A DNA stretch of 64,000 bases from Closterium sp. Naga37s-1 (GCA_947471745.1 CANJKZ010000016.1:40639-104638), one strand, 5' to 3'. Shown: positions 18,912 through 30,939, counted from the first letter of the stretch. Numbers and translations: made by a program. Notes: generated by a model not told the origin, from the letters alone.

Positions 18912-19396
18912 TCAGTAGCCCGGCACGGTGGCAGCAGTAGTGTAAGTGTCATACGCGTTCACGGAAGGTTCGGGGGATTTGGTGGGATTCACTGCATCGT
19001 TGGTGAAAGTGCCTGGAGTGAAGACCACAGGAACTGCAGCGTCAGTGGCGGCAGGTCCTTCGCCAGTGTTGTTACCGGTACTAGGATCGATAGAGGCATT
19101 AGAAACCCCTGAAATGGCGGTGCCGGTACCAGGATCTGTAACGCCAAGGGTGGATTCCAGCATGGCCCGGGCAGACTCTGAAACGGAGTTGGCGGATTCC
19201 AGAATGTTGCCGGAAGGTGCTGTGGTGCCGGTGGTGCCGGTGGCAGGTGGTGAGGTTTCTGCAGCACAGGCAGGGCGAGAGAGAGGGAGAGAGGGCAGGT
19301 GAGCTCGTGGGTCCATCCAGTCAGGGTAGCGTTCAGTGAGGGTGAGGGTGAGAGTGAGAGATAGAGATAGAGATAGAGATAGATATATATATATAT

Positions 19397-19463
<67 letters not shown>

Positions 19464-20509
19464 TGCGATAGAGAGGAAGAGGAGTTTGCGGTGAGCGGAA
19501 TGGAGGAGGGGCAAGGCAAGAGGGGACGCACCAGTGAGGCAGAGGGCGGACGTCACTACACCGGGAACATACTTGACACTGCACACAGGGGGAGGGAGGG
19601 CGCCACGAGTGCGCGGGTCGTTGGTCAGGTGGGGGAGCAACCGAGCGGCGTTAAGAGCAAGGCGAGCATGGGAGCAAGGCGAGCATGGGAGCAAGGCGAG
19701 CATGGGAGCAAGGCGAGCATGGGAGCAAGGCGAGCATGGGAGCAAGGCGAGCATGGGAGCAAGGCGAGCATGGGAGCAAGGCGAGCATGGGAGCAAGGCG
19801 AGCATGGGAGCAAGGCGAGCATGGAAGCAAGGCGAGCACGAATAGAAGGCGTGCCGCGCACCTCTGTGCGCCCATGATGGGGAGAAGGTCCAGCGTCTGG
19901 TGGGGAACAACCGAACGGCGTTCAAAGCATGGAAGCAATGCGAGCAGGGATAAAAGGCGCACCTCTGTGTGCCGATGATGGGGAGAAGGTCCAGCGTCTG
20001 GCCTGTGCACGCGGGATCCTGGAAGAACCGGATTGCGCGGCACGTAGCAGCGTTGCCAGCATCGCTTCCCTGCTGTCGAGAGACTTCCACGCGAGCCTTG
20101 ACTGCACCCGGCATGGCGGGGATGTTGACACAGCGGCGCGACTCGAAGCTAAAAGGACGGCCGTTGATAGTCATCTGCGTGGCAATCCTCGCTGGGGCCG
20201 ATGGGATTTCCGCTGCGAGCGACGGCTGCGGGAGACACGCTGCAAGAGAGGGAGGGACACGTGGCATGGGAGGGTCACGGAGGCATGGGCGTGTTCATTG
20301 GAAATGCATTGCGTGCGCATGAGAGCACTGTGGTGTGGTCCGTGGCGCATGAGAGCATGGAACTGAACGCATTGCGGCGTGGACTCGATGATGCGCATGG
20401 GAGCACGCACGCACGACGACGGCGAGAGAGAGCGGAGCGAATGACGGAGCGTACCGGCGATGACTTCGACGATGGCGAGCAGCGCACGCACGGCCTTGCC
20501 ATTCCCCAT
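18912..20509 (-). CDS. Gene A2: secreted protein, 4-Cys domain and Ser/Thr-rich tail (A1 paralogue)
   Basis: This is a four-exon minus-strand model: 20455-20509, 19963-20212, 19532-19578 and 18912-19258, giving about 232 aa. Introns are GT-AG with phases 1, 2, 1, and the boundaries match A1 exactly. Exon 1 is the signal peptide MGNGKAVRALLAIVEVIA; an in-frame TGA lies upstream. Exons 2 and 3 give the same four-cysteine domain (RRCVN, CRAI, DPAC, ALCL). The last exon is a 114-aa Thr/Ser/Pro/Gly tail with NAS and NNT sequons and a TGA stop. A2 lacks both EGF-like modules of A1. The second intron is swollen by minisatellite and partial exon duplication, and the third by GA repeats. Function is unknown; an extracellular, glycosylated location is inferred. 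Confidence 0.72.
19321..19456. repeat. GA/TA microsatellite in A2 intron 3
   Basis: GAGATA and TATATA runs are followed by about 55 bp of GA dinucleotides. The copy in unit 2 is 28 bp longer, so this tract is unstable or collapsed differently in assembly. Confidence 0.9.
19655..19835. repeat. 17-bp minisatellite in A2 intron 2
   Basis: About ten copies of GCGAGCATGGGAGCAAG stand in tandem. The unit 2 copy (about 52244-52455) is 42 bp longer and includes a degenerate unit. A single diverged unit occurs at the same place in A1 (about 2050-2080). Confidence 0.92.
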
Positions 20510-21080
20510 GCTGCCGCTTCTCCGGTGGACGGATGGTGCTCAAGCTTCACCCTTGAACGACACGAGTAATTCCAATAGCTCGAGTAGTAGCAGATGTGCA
20601 GCGGAGCAACTCCGACGGGAAGAGGTGCTAGATGAATGATTGGTGCTACTAGTGATTGGTAAAGCGGAAGAGGTGACGAGGCCGATCGGGCACGGGTGCT
20701 TAAATGGGCATCGCAGCGAGCCTACTAGCGTGCGGCGCATCATCCGCTCCACGGAGCTTCTGCGCGACGAGGGGCCTCTGTGATGGGAAGCAGCTCCCGA
20801 CGGGCGCGGCAAGGCCTTGGCCATGTGCGACCGCTGCGACAGGAGTCGCTGCAGGGAACGCGTTTCTTTAGTCGCCAGCGCGCCTTGGAATAAGCGTTTC
20901 CTGAGGTGTGTGCGAAGGTGACAACGCTGGCGAAAACAGAAATGGAAATGGATTTATTGGACATAATTATTGAAGTCGAAAATGTTAGGTCTCTCCGCAA
21001 CACTTAGGATCCACATTCAATGTCAGCACAATGTTTGCTAAAAAATGGGGGAGTGGAACGAGGGTCGTGCTCGGCAAAAT
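20510..21080 (-). promoter_or_regulatory. Upstream region of A2
   Basis: It is homologous to the A1 upstream region and carries the minus-strand ATTTAA at 20700-20705, about 190 nt before the start. Beyond about 21000 the similarity to A1 fades, and the sequence runs into the intergenic DNA that opens the next unit. Confidence 0.45.
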
Positions 21081-21957
21081 TATTGTGGACACCAGGACGG
21101 AAGGGCCCATTCCCGCTGACTTCGGATCTTGTAAAGACCCCATTCACAACAATAATTCCGATGTGATGCCAGACAAGCGTTCTGTTCTGAGGGCGCGGGA
21201 CACACAAACACAAGTGACGCGACGCGAGGCAATCGAATGTCTCCGATATGGACAGTCTCTATCGCAAGAATCTGACAACAACAATTGCTGGTGATTCCCT
21301 TGCATGCAGCCACTAATGGTGACTTCGCCAAAATATCGCCAAGATCGCTTATTGGTTCAAATACAAACAAGGTTAGAATGTTGTGTAATGATATAATCTG
21401 GTATAGCTACGAACAGCAAATTGAAAATGGCTGATCACGCTCCTAAGTGATGGTGCTGACAGTAGTGAAAACTAGAGTGAATTGATGGAAGCCACCAGAA
21501 ACAAAGGTCAAAAGCAGGGTCATCTCTATGATTTGAAACCACATGTGTAGAATTGCAACAAGATCCAGAAACAAATATTTAGATGGGTAAAACAAAGATT
21601 ACAACAAACCTAGAAAGAGAAAACAAGGGGAGAAGTGGGGGTGCGAACAGGAGAAATCTAACCAGCCCGGACAGGGAGGGTCTGATAACACGCAGTGCTG
21701 CTATGATACCAGATTGGTTGCTTCTATTCTTCTTGAGAACTTGCCAGCTATCCTGCCTGGCACCTGCTCAACGACCTTCCCGAGAACAGTTCACCAACTA
21801 ACTCTCCAACCTGTCTGAGAAGCACAGCAACAGCAACCAATCCCTGTCCCTACGCAATACGTCCCTCAACTCTTCTCAGATGTGGCGACTGATTTGGCTT
21901 GGCGCAAGTAGAGGAATAGGATGGTACGGAGTTGCCACCGCTGGAAGGTTCTGGAGT
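21081..21957. other. Intergenic DNA, start of duplication unit 2
   Basis: The segment is the same as 1-877 with no difference that I noticed. No gene is called. Confidence 0.7.
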
Positions 21958-22345
21958 TTAGTTGGGAGATTCTGACGTGTAGATAGGAGAATCTGACGCG
22001 TTGCTGGAAGAGTCTGAAACGTAGCTAGGAGGAATTTCTGACACGTAGTTGGAAGGTCCTGAAACGTTGCTGGAAGAATCTGAAATGTCGCTTGAAGATT
22101 CTGCAATGTTGCTGGAAGATTCTGAAGCGTCGCTTGAAGGTGTTGTGGTGGACGAAGCTGTGGTGGTGCCGGACGGGGTTGAGGTGGTGCCGGACGGGGT
22201 TGTGGAGGCGCCGGACGGGGTTGTGGTGGTGCCGGACGGGGTTGTGGTGGTGCCGGACGGGGTTGTGGTGGTGCCGGACGGGGTTGTGGTGGTGCCGGAC
22301 GGGGTTGTGGTGGTGCCAGGTTTTGCTGCTGGCACACAGGTGGCA
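21958..22345 (-). pseudogene. A1 remnant: mucin-like tail only
   Basis: Only the 3' part of A1 exon 5 remains, from the end of the second EGF-like module (CVPAAKPG) through seven heptads to the TAA stop. A deletion of about 1.72 kb relative to 1286-3007 has removed exons 1-4 and the promoter, joining the remnant to upstream DNA through a 2-bp CA overlap. The frame reads through into upstream sequence, but no signal peptide or domain remains. Confidence 0.88.
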
Positions 22346-23345
22346 TCGTGGGCTTCGATTGGGCGTTTCCTGGCTGTGTGCGAAAGCAAAAACGACTGGG
22401 ATGAAGAATCGCGTCACAAGGATTTATTGGAGGAAAAGTCAGACACCTCACAGTAAGGGCCCATTCATTGTCATGTCACTATCTAAGGTCCGGATGATGG
22501 CGACATCGCCAAAATTCTGCCAGTCCTCTCACGAGCATTTGCGAAACCCGTAACCATACTGACGTCCGGACCCTGGCTCGGTTCGGTTGGGATGGTCTGG
22601 GGGTGTTCCCACCCCTCGGACCCAAGTTCACCCCGCACAAATGGGAGTGTTGTGAGGAGGAACGCGTTGGAGTGGCTTGGTTCGTGGAGAAGTGAAGAGG
22701 AATGGAATGTTGGCAAAGAAAAGTTTAGCCCATGAACGGTGTTGTACGCGGTGGAATCAGATGTGTAAAACTGAAAAAACGCCTTACATATGGGCTCAAT
22801 ACATCATTACAAGCACTCCATAAAACACACCGGATTCTGAAGGATCACACCACGGCGAGGATTGTAACAGCTCTATCGGGTCCATCACACACCACGAAAG
22901 CCTTGCCTGCAATGCTCTCCGCCTTTTCCGCCATCTGGCGGCCATGGATTCTGACGAGCTTGAACAAGTCAACGTCCTCGCTACAATGCACGCCGAGTTC
23001 TGATCTTCTTAACAGTATCGTCTTTAACATTCGAAATGGAAGTCTGGTAATTTATGCTGACCTCGGTCTCTCCAGTTATCAGGCAACAAGCATCAGGCTC
23101 AGCCATGCATTCCCAAGGCCGTGTTACCTTCAAGTTCATTACCATGTTAATTTCAGCGTATCGTCAACTTCCATTGTCGGTGTATCTCCGACCATTATTA
23201 AAGCCCGTAGCTAAAATGGTGACCCCCTCGTTCTAGTTGGGTCCAACTTGATTACTCAAGTTTTTTTGCATTGTTTTGGAAAGTTATAAGTTACGGTATG
23301 TGTTTTTCGTTTTTCAGCCATCAGACGAGTTCCGAAGTGAACCAC
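22346..23345. other. Intergenic block, unit 2 copy
   Basis: It corresponds to 3008-4007, including the possible frameshifted coding remnant on the minus strand (22845-23145). Only scattered single-base differences are seen. Confidence 0.75.
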
Positions 23346-23534
23346 TGTTACGAGTGCAATTAAGTGATCGAACGAGAATTGCACTATCGAAGCAAGAGTA
23401 CAATGAGCGAAGGCATGAGCGAAGAATATATAGCGAATCTACAGTGGTAACGGTAATGAACTGTGGTTGACGCGCGACGGGCCTGGAACTGAGGTTGGGA
23501 AAATGTCGAGGCGGAGGCCCGGAGCGCGGGTTAC
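23346..23534 (-). repeat. Ty3/gypsy 3' LTR, left part, split by copia-2
   Basis: This is the LTR of 4008-4348 interrupted after GTTAC. The remainder resumes at 30940-31096 beyond the copia-2 insertion. Confidence 0.85.
23530..23534. repeat. Target-site duplication GTTAC, left
   Basis: GTTAC directly precedes copia-2 and is repeated at 30940-30944. Units 1 and 3 hold a single uninterrupted GTTACCGGCC at this point (4191-4200 and about 57881-57890). Confidence 0.97.
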
Positions 23535-23669
23535 TGAGAAGATTTGAACAAGAATGGATGAACTATGAATGAAGTGAGTACATATAGGAAACCCTAATTG
23601 GGTTGTACCCCCTATGGGATACCCCACTATAGCCTACACAACAGCATAAGCTATATGTATGTTCTGACA
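23535..23669 (-). repeat. Copia-2 3' LTR
   Basis: The 135-bp LTR lies after the purine tract (complement of CACCCCCATA, 23670-23679) on the minus strand. It has AAGAATGG where the other LTR has AAGAACGG. Confidence 0.95.
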
Positions 23670-23874
23670 CACCCCCATAGGCAAAGTGGGGGAGAACAAG
23701 GGGTCACAAGACCAGTCACGCAAAGCACAACAAGCTCAGGGTGGATCACAAAGTCACCACACAGTCCGAGCACAACGACAAGGCCACAAGGCCAGTTCAC
23801 ATGCAGGAGTGCATATATATATATAGAGCTAGACAAGGAAGAGCAGGTATATATATGTGACAGTACAAGCAAGG

Positions 23875-26800
23875 TCAAGAGGAGAGCAAGTGAGGCAAGA
23901 CAGGTACAAGACCCAGCTGAGTGCAGAAGCGCTGATGGTCACAAGGCGCAAGTGCCTTGGTGAACACATCAGCAGTGTTGGCCTCAGAGGCCACGTACGC
24001 AAGTCGCAACTGACCACGCTGCTGCAGCTCACGAGCAAGAAAGTAACGGAGAGCAATGTGCTTCGTTCTGTGCTCCAAGCGCTGCTCTCGACACAAGGCC
24101 AGCATGGCCTTGTTATCTACGTACAGCACTGGAGGAGAACGAGGCGGCTCTCCAAGGTCAGTCAGCAGGTAGGTGAGCCAGCGAAGCTCCTGTGCAGCCA
24201 TGGCCCCGGCGTAGATCTCAGCCTCACAACTGGAGCCGAGAACAGAGGACGAGCGAGTAGCCCGCCACGAGACAGAGCCGGAACCAAGACTGAAGGTGTA
24301 ACCCTGCGACGACCGCTGCGTAGCCTGGTCGTCAGCCCAAGAAGCGTCCGCGTGCCCAGTGAGGACCACTGGACTCCGCCCTCCAAGCACTAGCCCCATG
24401 CCCGACGTACTGCACAAGTAGCGCAACACCCTCTTCGCTGCAGCCATGTGCTCTGGTCGGTGTCTCCCAGGAGCAACATAGCGTGCAAGAATGCTAAGAG
24501 GGTATGCAAGGTCAGGTCGTGTGCAGGTCATCAGGTACATGAGGCAGCCAACAAGCTCTGGGTACGGGCCACTCGACTCTACGGACTCATCCGAAGGCAG
24601 AGCTGAGAGCGAGTGGCGAGTAGACAGAGGAGTGGCCTGAGGCGAGGAGTACGTGAAGCCGAAGCGCTGAAGGACCTGCTGCACCATGTGTGACTGAGTC
24701 AAAGTAATGGTGCGGCGTGCTCTGTCCCGAGTGATCTGCAAGCCAAGGTAGCTGCGCAGTTCACCCAGGTCTGTGCACGTGTGTCTCTTCTGCAGCTCGG
24801 ACTTCACGTAGGCTAGTCCAGCAGTGTCAGCTGTGGCAAAGACCAAGTCGTCGACGTACACGAGGATGTAGAACGGCGGCAAAGAAGTGTCGGTGCGCAG
24901 AAACAACGACGGGTCAGCCGTAGAGGGAGCAAACCCAAGAGCCGTAAGCGTAGTCCTCAGTGTGTCGTGCCACTCACGCGGTGCCTGGCGGAGACCGTAG
25001 ACTGGCCGTCGGAGGCTCCACTGGGTGCCAGTAGGGAAAGTCCCAGTGAAGCCAGGTGGACGGCGCAGCCAGATCTCCTCGTGCAGGCTACCCTGCAAGA
25101 AAGCAGTGCTGAAGTCAAGAGAGTGGAGCTCGTAGTCGCGCTGAGCGGCTATGTGCAGCAGCACCCGAAGAGTGGTCATCTTCGGGGTGGGAGAGAAGGT
25201 CTGAAAGTAGTCAACTCCCTGCCGCTGACTGAAGCCACGAGCGACGTACCGCGCCTTGAAGACAGGTGGAGAGCCCGGCGGCCGCTTCACCCTGAAGATC
25301 CACATGCCACTGACGATGTTCGCCCCAGGAGGGGGAACCGCGTCAACGTAGGTGCCTGTGGACTTCCAGGACGCCATCTCTGCATCCATAGCTGCCTGCC
25401 ACTGAGAGGAGTAGGGACCCTCTACGGCCTCCGCGTAAGAGCGCGGAGTCGGGATGTCTAGTGCATCCGGGTCTCCCTCAGGGGCAAGTAGTACGGACGC
25501 GAGATGAGGTGAAGCAGCAGCCAGACACTGGAACTCCTCCTGCCTGTCCTCAAGGACGTCCGTGCCAAGAGCACACTCACCCCCGACGGACGGAGGACAG
25601 ACAGACGCAGACTCAGCAACAAGACCGGCAGCGTAGTCTAGACGGCAGCTAGCAGCAAAGTCGACGAGCTCAGCAACAAGAGCAGACGCAGCAGTGGACT
25701 CAAAAGAGGGGTCAGTGACGACAGTAGCAAGGAGACGTGTGACAGTAGGACTAGCAGCACGAAGAGAGTCGGACTCTGGGTCGGTAAGTGCAGGAAGGGA
25801 GGACTCAGGAGGAGAAGGCAAAGGGGCACGCAGAGGAGCAGTGGACGGACGCAAAGACATCCGGTGCGTGCCAGGGACAGGAGGAGGACGCTGACGCGAA
25901 CCGCGACCACTAGCGCGAGCAGCACGAACAGGCGACGCAGGACGAGACGCAGGCTCACGACGCTCAGCAAGACCTCCAGTGGGACCAGTGTAAGGAGAGG
26001 GAGCAGGAAGTGGGGAGGCGGGCTCTAACTGGGACTGTGACTGAACAGGCTGTGGACACGCTGCAGGAGGAGAAAGACCAAGAACCTGCTGTAGGAGTGG
26101 AACGAAGTACGGCCGAGGCCGCGCGGCGACTCCAGACACAGCAGGGACAGCACCCTCAGCAGCAGCACCAGCGCCAACAGCACCTCCAGCTCCAGTACCT
26201 CCAGCAGCACCAGCAGTACCCGCAGCAGGACCACCGCCAGGAAGGACAGCAGCAGTCTCAGCACCAACACCCGCGGCAGCTCCAGCTCCAGGCGGACCCG
26301 AGGGCCCAGCAGCTCCGGGACCAGCGGCACAAGTACCCTCAGCAGCCGAAGGAGCTCCAGCTCCACCAGTACGTCTCCAGCGGCGAGCAAACCACTCGCG
26401 CAGCTCCTGTGGAGAGAGGGGCTCCCGCCGAGGCGAAGCACCCGGAGAACCGCCAGGTCCCGCACCGCCAGACGCAACAAGGGGAGGTCCAGTGGCCGCA
26501 GGCTCCGCAGCTCCAGGCTCAGTAGCTCCAGACGCAGCACCCCCTGGCTCAGCACCCCCAGTCACAGCATCCCCAGGCTCAGCACCCCCAGACTCCGCAC
26601 CCCCAGGCTCAGCACCCCCAGTCGCAGTACCCCCAGGCTCAGCAGCCCCAGACTCAGCACCCCCAGGCTCAGCACCCCAAGGCTCAGCACCCCCAGTCGC
26701 AGTACCCCCAGGCTCAGTACCCACGCGCGTAGCACCCCCAGAGTCAGCACCCCCAGGCTCAGCACCCGCAGCAGGACCAGAGTCACCAGCAACCTCGACC

Positions 26801-28759
26801 GGCTCGACTGCGTCTACCTGGGACACACCTGAAGGGGCAGGACCCTGAGGGGGAAGGGGGTCTACCGGGGGGGGACCTGGCACAAGGAAGTGCGGTGGCG
26901 GGGGGAGAGAAGGAGTGCGGTAGGGGAAGAGGCGGTAGAAGGGGACTGACTCGTCGAACGTGACGTCCTGGGAGGACAGAACACGACGAGAGGAGGGGTG
27001 GTAGAACTGCCACCCTGGGGCGTCAGGGGGGAAGCCGAGGAAGACACAGGGAGCAGCACGAGGGGACAGCTTGTCCGCAGACAAGTCGCGGACAAACGCC
27101 CGAGATCCCCAGACACGGAACGCAGACGCATCGCCGACCTTCCCCGTCCACAGCAGAGCTGGGGAGGTCTCCGGCCGGGAGACCCTGGGGTGAAGGTTGA
27201 TCTGATGCGCCGCGTACCGAACCGCAAACGGCCACAGAAAATGGGGGGCAGCCGCATGCATCATGGACGTACGAGCGACGTCCATGACCATGCCAATGCG
27301 GCGCTCAGCAATCCCATTTTGCTGTGGAGAGTCCGGAAGCGTAAAGGTCTGGCGGATGCCTCGTGCACGACAGTAGGCTCGCAGAAGGCCAGAGGAGAAC
27401 TCTCCACCTCGGTCAGAGTGCAGACGCAGAACAGGAAAGTCCGAGCCAAAGCTCCTCCTGAGCTGGAGACGAGCTGCGCGGATCCAGTCGATCAACACCT
27501 CAGTGACATCACCCTTGCTGCGCAAGGGGAAGACTGTGGTGTAACGCGAGTAGTCGTCAACCACCAGCAGGAAGTAGCGCTCGTGACCCTGCCCACGGAC
27601 GCGGGCCGGGCCCCACACGTCCATGTGAAGCGTCTGCAGAGGAGCCTCTGTCGGGGGAAACTGGGAGGAGTGAGGGGCAGCCCGGAGCCGCCCCTCGACA
27701 CAGGGGACACAGGAAGGTCCGGGTCCCGAAGGAAGGGGAGGGAGAGACCGGGGAAGACCAGAGACAAGGACACGGGAAGCCATGCCCCGAAGACGAGGCA
27801 AGGAGGGGTGGCCAAGACGGTGGTGCCACAGGAGAGTCTCGTGAGACAGGCGGCGACACGAGCAGGGGGCAGACTCAGGACCAGACCTGGACGCAGCAGC
27901 AAACACCTGACCCGACGCAGCTACCTGGCCAGACGCAGGGACAGGAGGAGACTCAGTGGTCAGGGTGTAGAGACTCGACCCCGGCCGACGCGAAAACGTG
28001 GCCAGGTGTCGGCCTGTGCGGGCGTCCGAGTAGTGGGTCACCCGCTGACTCGCAGGAGTAAACTGGTGAACCCCCGCATCCTGCAGGTCAGCACCACTCA
28101 CCAAGTTCGTCGAGAACGAGGGGAGGTACAGACCAGACAAGGTGCCCGAGGGGGCAGCCGGACACGGGAGGACAGTGGAGAAGTGAGAGAGGACAGGACC
28201 CCCAGAGGGGTCAGCCAGGGAGACTGCAACCGGCCGGCCAAGCGGCGTGAGTGTGGTGCGGTCTCGAAAGAAGGAGCGAGAAGCTCCTGAGTCAAGCGTG
28301 AAGGTGAGGGAGGCCGAAGCCGACGCAGTACCTGAGAGCGCAGCCTCACCAGTACCTGAGAGTGCAGACGCACTGGCACCTAGAGCAGCAGCCGCAGAAG
28401 TACCTGGCGCAGCAGTACCAATGCCCGGGTCGGGCGGGAAACACCGGTAACAGTCACTCTCCTCACTAACAGTCACAGCATACATGGCAGCAAGAATAGC
28501 ATCAAAGTCAAGATCAAAGATAGCTACGCCAGCCCTAGACAGCTCTCCCCAACGGGGAATCTCACTAGCCTCGGGGAACTGCTGACGCCAAGCGTCCGTC
28601 AGGCGGCCAAAGCAGCGCTGGGTGGGGTGGGCACCCCCACACTGCTCACCCGCGCGGTCGCCGGAACGAAGGACGTAGGTGCACGGACCAAAACCCCCAC
28701 CCCGCTGACGCTGCGTGTACCACTCACGGAGCTGCTGGGGCGGGGGGATGTCCCGCGAA

Positions 28760-28791
<32 letters not shown>

Positions 28792-29829
28792 ACGCTGGCC
28801 ACCACCAGAGCCGCTACGCTGCGGGGCACCACCCCGACCAGCTCCACCCCCTCCGCCACCGCCGCCTCCACCTCCACCACCACCGCTGCCTCCGCTCCCA
28901 CCGCTGCCGCCACCACCGCCTCCTCCTCCGCTGCTGCCAGCGCCACCACCGCCTCCGCCACCACTCCCACCGCCACCCCCACTCCCTCCGCCGCCTCCAC
29001 CGCCACCCCCACCGCCCCCGCCAGTTCCACCCGCGCCCTTGCCCCCCTTGCCCCTGCCAGGGCGGCGTCTCCCGCTAGGGGCAGACGCCGCGCAGACCGA
29101 CTCAAGACCCAGCAGGTCGGCAGCAGCAGCAGAGGCAACAGAGGGCAGCAGGGGGGAAGGAGAACACCCCTCAAAGATGGGGGTGCGAGGGTCACCACGA
29201 GAGGCTCCTACAGCGACGATGCTCTTCTCCGCCGCCAGGAGGGACTCCTCGAGGAGGTCGACAGTGAGAGTGGTGGGACAGACTGAGAGGAAGTGGTCCC
29301 TGACTACGCGAAGGGAGTCAGGGAGGCGTGTGACTATGTAATAGAGAGTGATGTACATGGGGGGGGGGTTCTTGGCGCAGAACTCAGCAGGAAGGGCGGC
29401 GCGGTAGCGAGTATCACTAGTGCGGAGGTGCGTAATGAGGTCAGCGACAGTGGGAAAGGCAGCAAGGTCAGGAAAGAGGTACGGTAGCATGAGGCGGCTC
29501 AGGGCAGCAGTGGCAGGGGAAGAGTAGCGTGCAACTACAGCGTCGTACAAGGTCTGAGCACTCTTGTACTGACTAAAGTGCGCGCGCTCAGTGGTAGGCA
29601 GGTGGCGACGCACAGCAAGACGTGCAGCAGCATCGCGGGTGGCCCACTGAGAGCGAACAGTGGGGTCAGCATCAGCAGCAGGGGCAGGAGAGGCGCCAGA
29701 GGTGAGGTCAAAGAGGGAAAGACCGTCCGCCCTATCGCACTGTAAGAACATCTGCAGGTCGTCGACCCAGACCTCAAAGTCAATGGCTCGACCCTCAGCG
29801 TCAAAAGCGAGGACACTAGGGGTAGCCAT
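23875..29829 (-). CDS. Copia-2 Gag-Pol polyprotein (intact, 1984 aa)
   Basis: The start is at MATPSVLAFDAEG, matching copia-1. Gag has a Gly/Ser run interrupted by Ala and a poly-glutamine run of about ten (near 28760-28790) where copia-1 has four. Protease DSGA, integrase HHRLGH/CVPC/HMDVWG/HSDRGGE/NGIAERR, RT YVDD and RNase H HADASWADD/ANTADVFTKAL are all present. The Pol half is almost the same as copia-1, while Gag and the Gly/Ala/Glu/Pro linker have diverged by repeat turnover. No stop or frameshift is seen, so activity is possible. Confidence 0.95.
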
Positions 29830-30784
29830 GACGACGACAGTGTAGTAGTGCAAGCAGTAGGGGAAGGGCACGCAGTAACAGTGGTGCTGTGCTCACCAGG
29901 CAGGGCAGGTCGGGCGGCTCGGCAGTAGGGCGGCCCGGCAGCTGGGCGGCTCGGCGGCTCGGCTGCTGGGCGGCTCGGCTCCCGGGCGGCTCGGCGGCAG
30001 GGCGGCTCGACGGAAGGGCGGCTCGGCGGCAGGGCGGCTCGGCGGCTCGGCTCCCGGGCGGCTCGGCGGCAGGGCGGCTCGGCGGCAGGGCGGCTCGGCT
30101 CCCGGGCGGCTCGGCTGCAGGGCGGCTCGTCGGCTGGGCGGCTCGGCTGCTCTGCTGCTGGGCGGCTCGGCTGCGCTGCTGCTGGGCGGCTCGGCCGCTG
30201 TAGAGGAGTGGCGGGGCCGCTGCAGAGAAGGGCGGCGGGGCCGCTTGATAGGGCGGCGGGGCCGCTGATGGGGCGGCGGGGCCGCGAGGAAGGGCGGCGG
30301 GGCCGCGCGATGGGGCGGCGGGGCCGCGAGGAAGGGCGGCGGGGCCGCTAGATAGGGCGGCGGGGCCGCGCGATAGGGCGGCGGGGCCGCGAGGAAGGGC
30401 GGCGGGGCCGCTAGGTTGGGCGGCGGGGCTTCGCGATGGGGCGGCGAGGCCGCGAGGTAGAGCGGGGGGGGCCGCGCAATGGGGCGGCGAGGCCGCGAGT
30501 AAGGGCGGCGGGGCCGCTAGGTAGGGCGGCGGGGCCGCGCAGTAGGGCGGCGAGGCCGCGAGGTAGGGCGGCGGGGCCGCTAGGTAGGGCGGCGGGTCCG
30601 CTAGGAGAGAGGCGGCGGGGCCGCGAAGACGGGCGGCGGGGCCGCTGAGACGAGTGGCGGGGCCGCAGTGAAGGGCCGCAAGGGCGGCTCGACGAAGTGA
30701 GGGCCCGGAGCGCGACTCGGGCTGAGCGCGCTTCGGGCAGGAAAAAAAAATTCGATGTGGTGGGCCCTAAGCACAGTTCCCAAG
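29830..30784 (-). repeat. Copia-2 leader: GC-rich minisatellite and T-tract
   Basis: On the minus strand, after the primer site, come GGGCCCACCACA, a run of nine T (around 30747-30755), and then hundreds of bases of GCGGCCCCGCCGCC- and GAGCCGCC-type repeats up to the start codon. No coding function is inferred. Confidence 0.8.
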
Positions 30785-30804
30785 GGGGAACCTGCTCGAT
30801 ACCA
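30785..30804 (-). promoter_or_regulatory. Copia-2 primer-binding site
   Basis: TGGTATCGAGCAGG is read on the minus strand directly after the 5' LTR. It matches the initiator tRNA-Met type with one base missing relative to TGGTATCAGAGC. Confidence 0.75.
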
Positions 30805-30939
30805 TGAGAAGATTTGAACAAGAACGGATGAACTATGAATGAAGTGAGTACATATAGGAAACCCTAATTGGGTTGTACCCCCTATGGGATACCCCACTAT
30901 AGCCTACACAACAGCATAAGCTATATGTATGTTCTGACA
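30805..30939 (-). repeat. Copia-2 5' LTR
   Basis: The 135-bp LTR has one mismatch to the 3' LTR. It ends TTCTGACA and is followed by the GTTAC duplication at 30940-30944. Confidence 0.95.

Larger units (their letters stand above)
23535..30939 (-). mobile_element. Copia-2: complete Ty1/copia LTR retrotransposon inserted in a gypsy LTR
   Basis: The element is 7405 bp with 135-bp LTRs (23535-23669 and 30805-30939) that differ at one base near their outer end, TG...CA ends, a 5-bp target duplication, primer site, leader, intact gag-pol and purine tract. It is present only in unit 2. The LTR inner sequence resembles copia-1 (CCCCACTATAGCCTACACAA on the plus strand), so the two are sister families. 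Confidence 0.97.

Noticed and set aside
19655-19835. CRISPR-like array of short repeats
   Set aside because: The 17-bp units follow one another without spacers and lie in an intron of a eukaryotic gene; this is a minisatellite.
19491-19877. Plus-strand frame with repeated GARRAWEQGEHGSKASM-like motif
   Set aside because: It is a translation of the 17-bp minisatellite inside A2 intron 2, on the strand opposite to the gene.
21031-21294. 87-codon plus-strand frame repeated in units 2 and 3 (shorter in unit 1)
   Set aside because: Its conservation is explained by the segmental duplication. It has no domain, and an equally long frame runs on the other strand.
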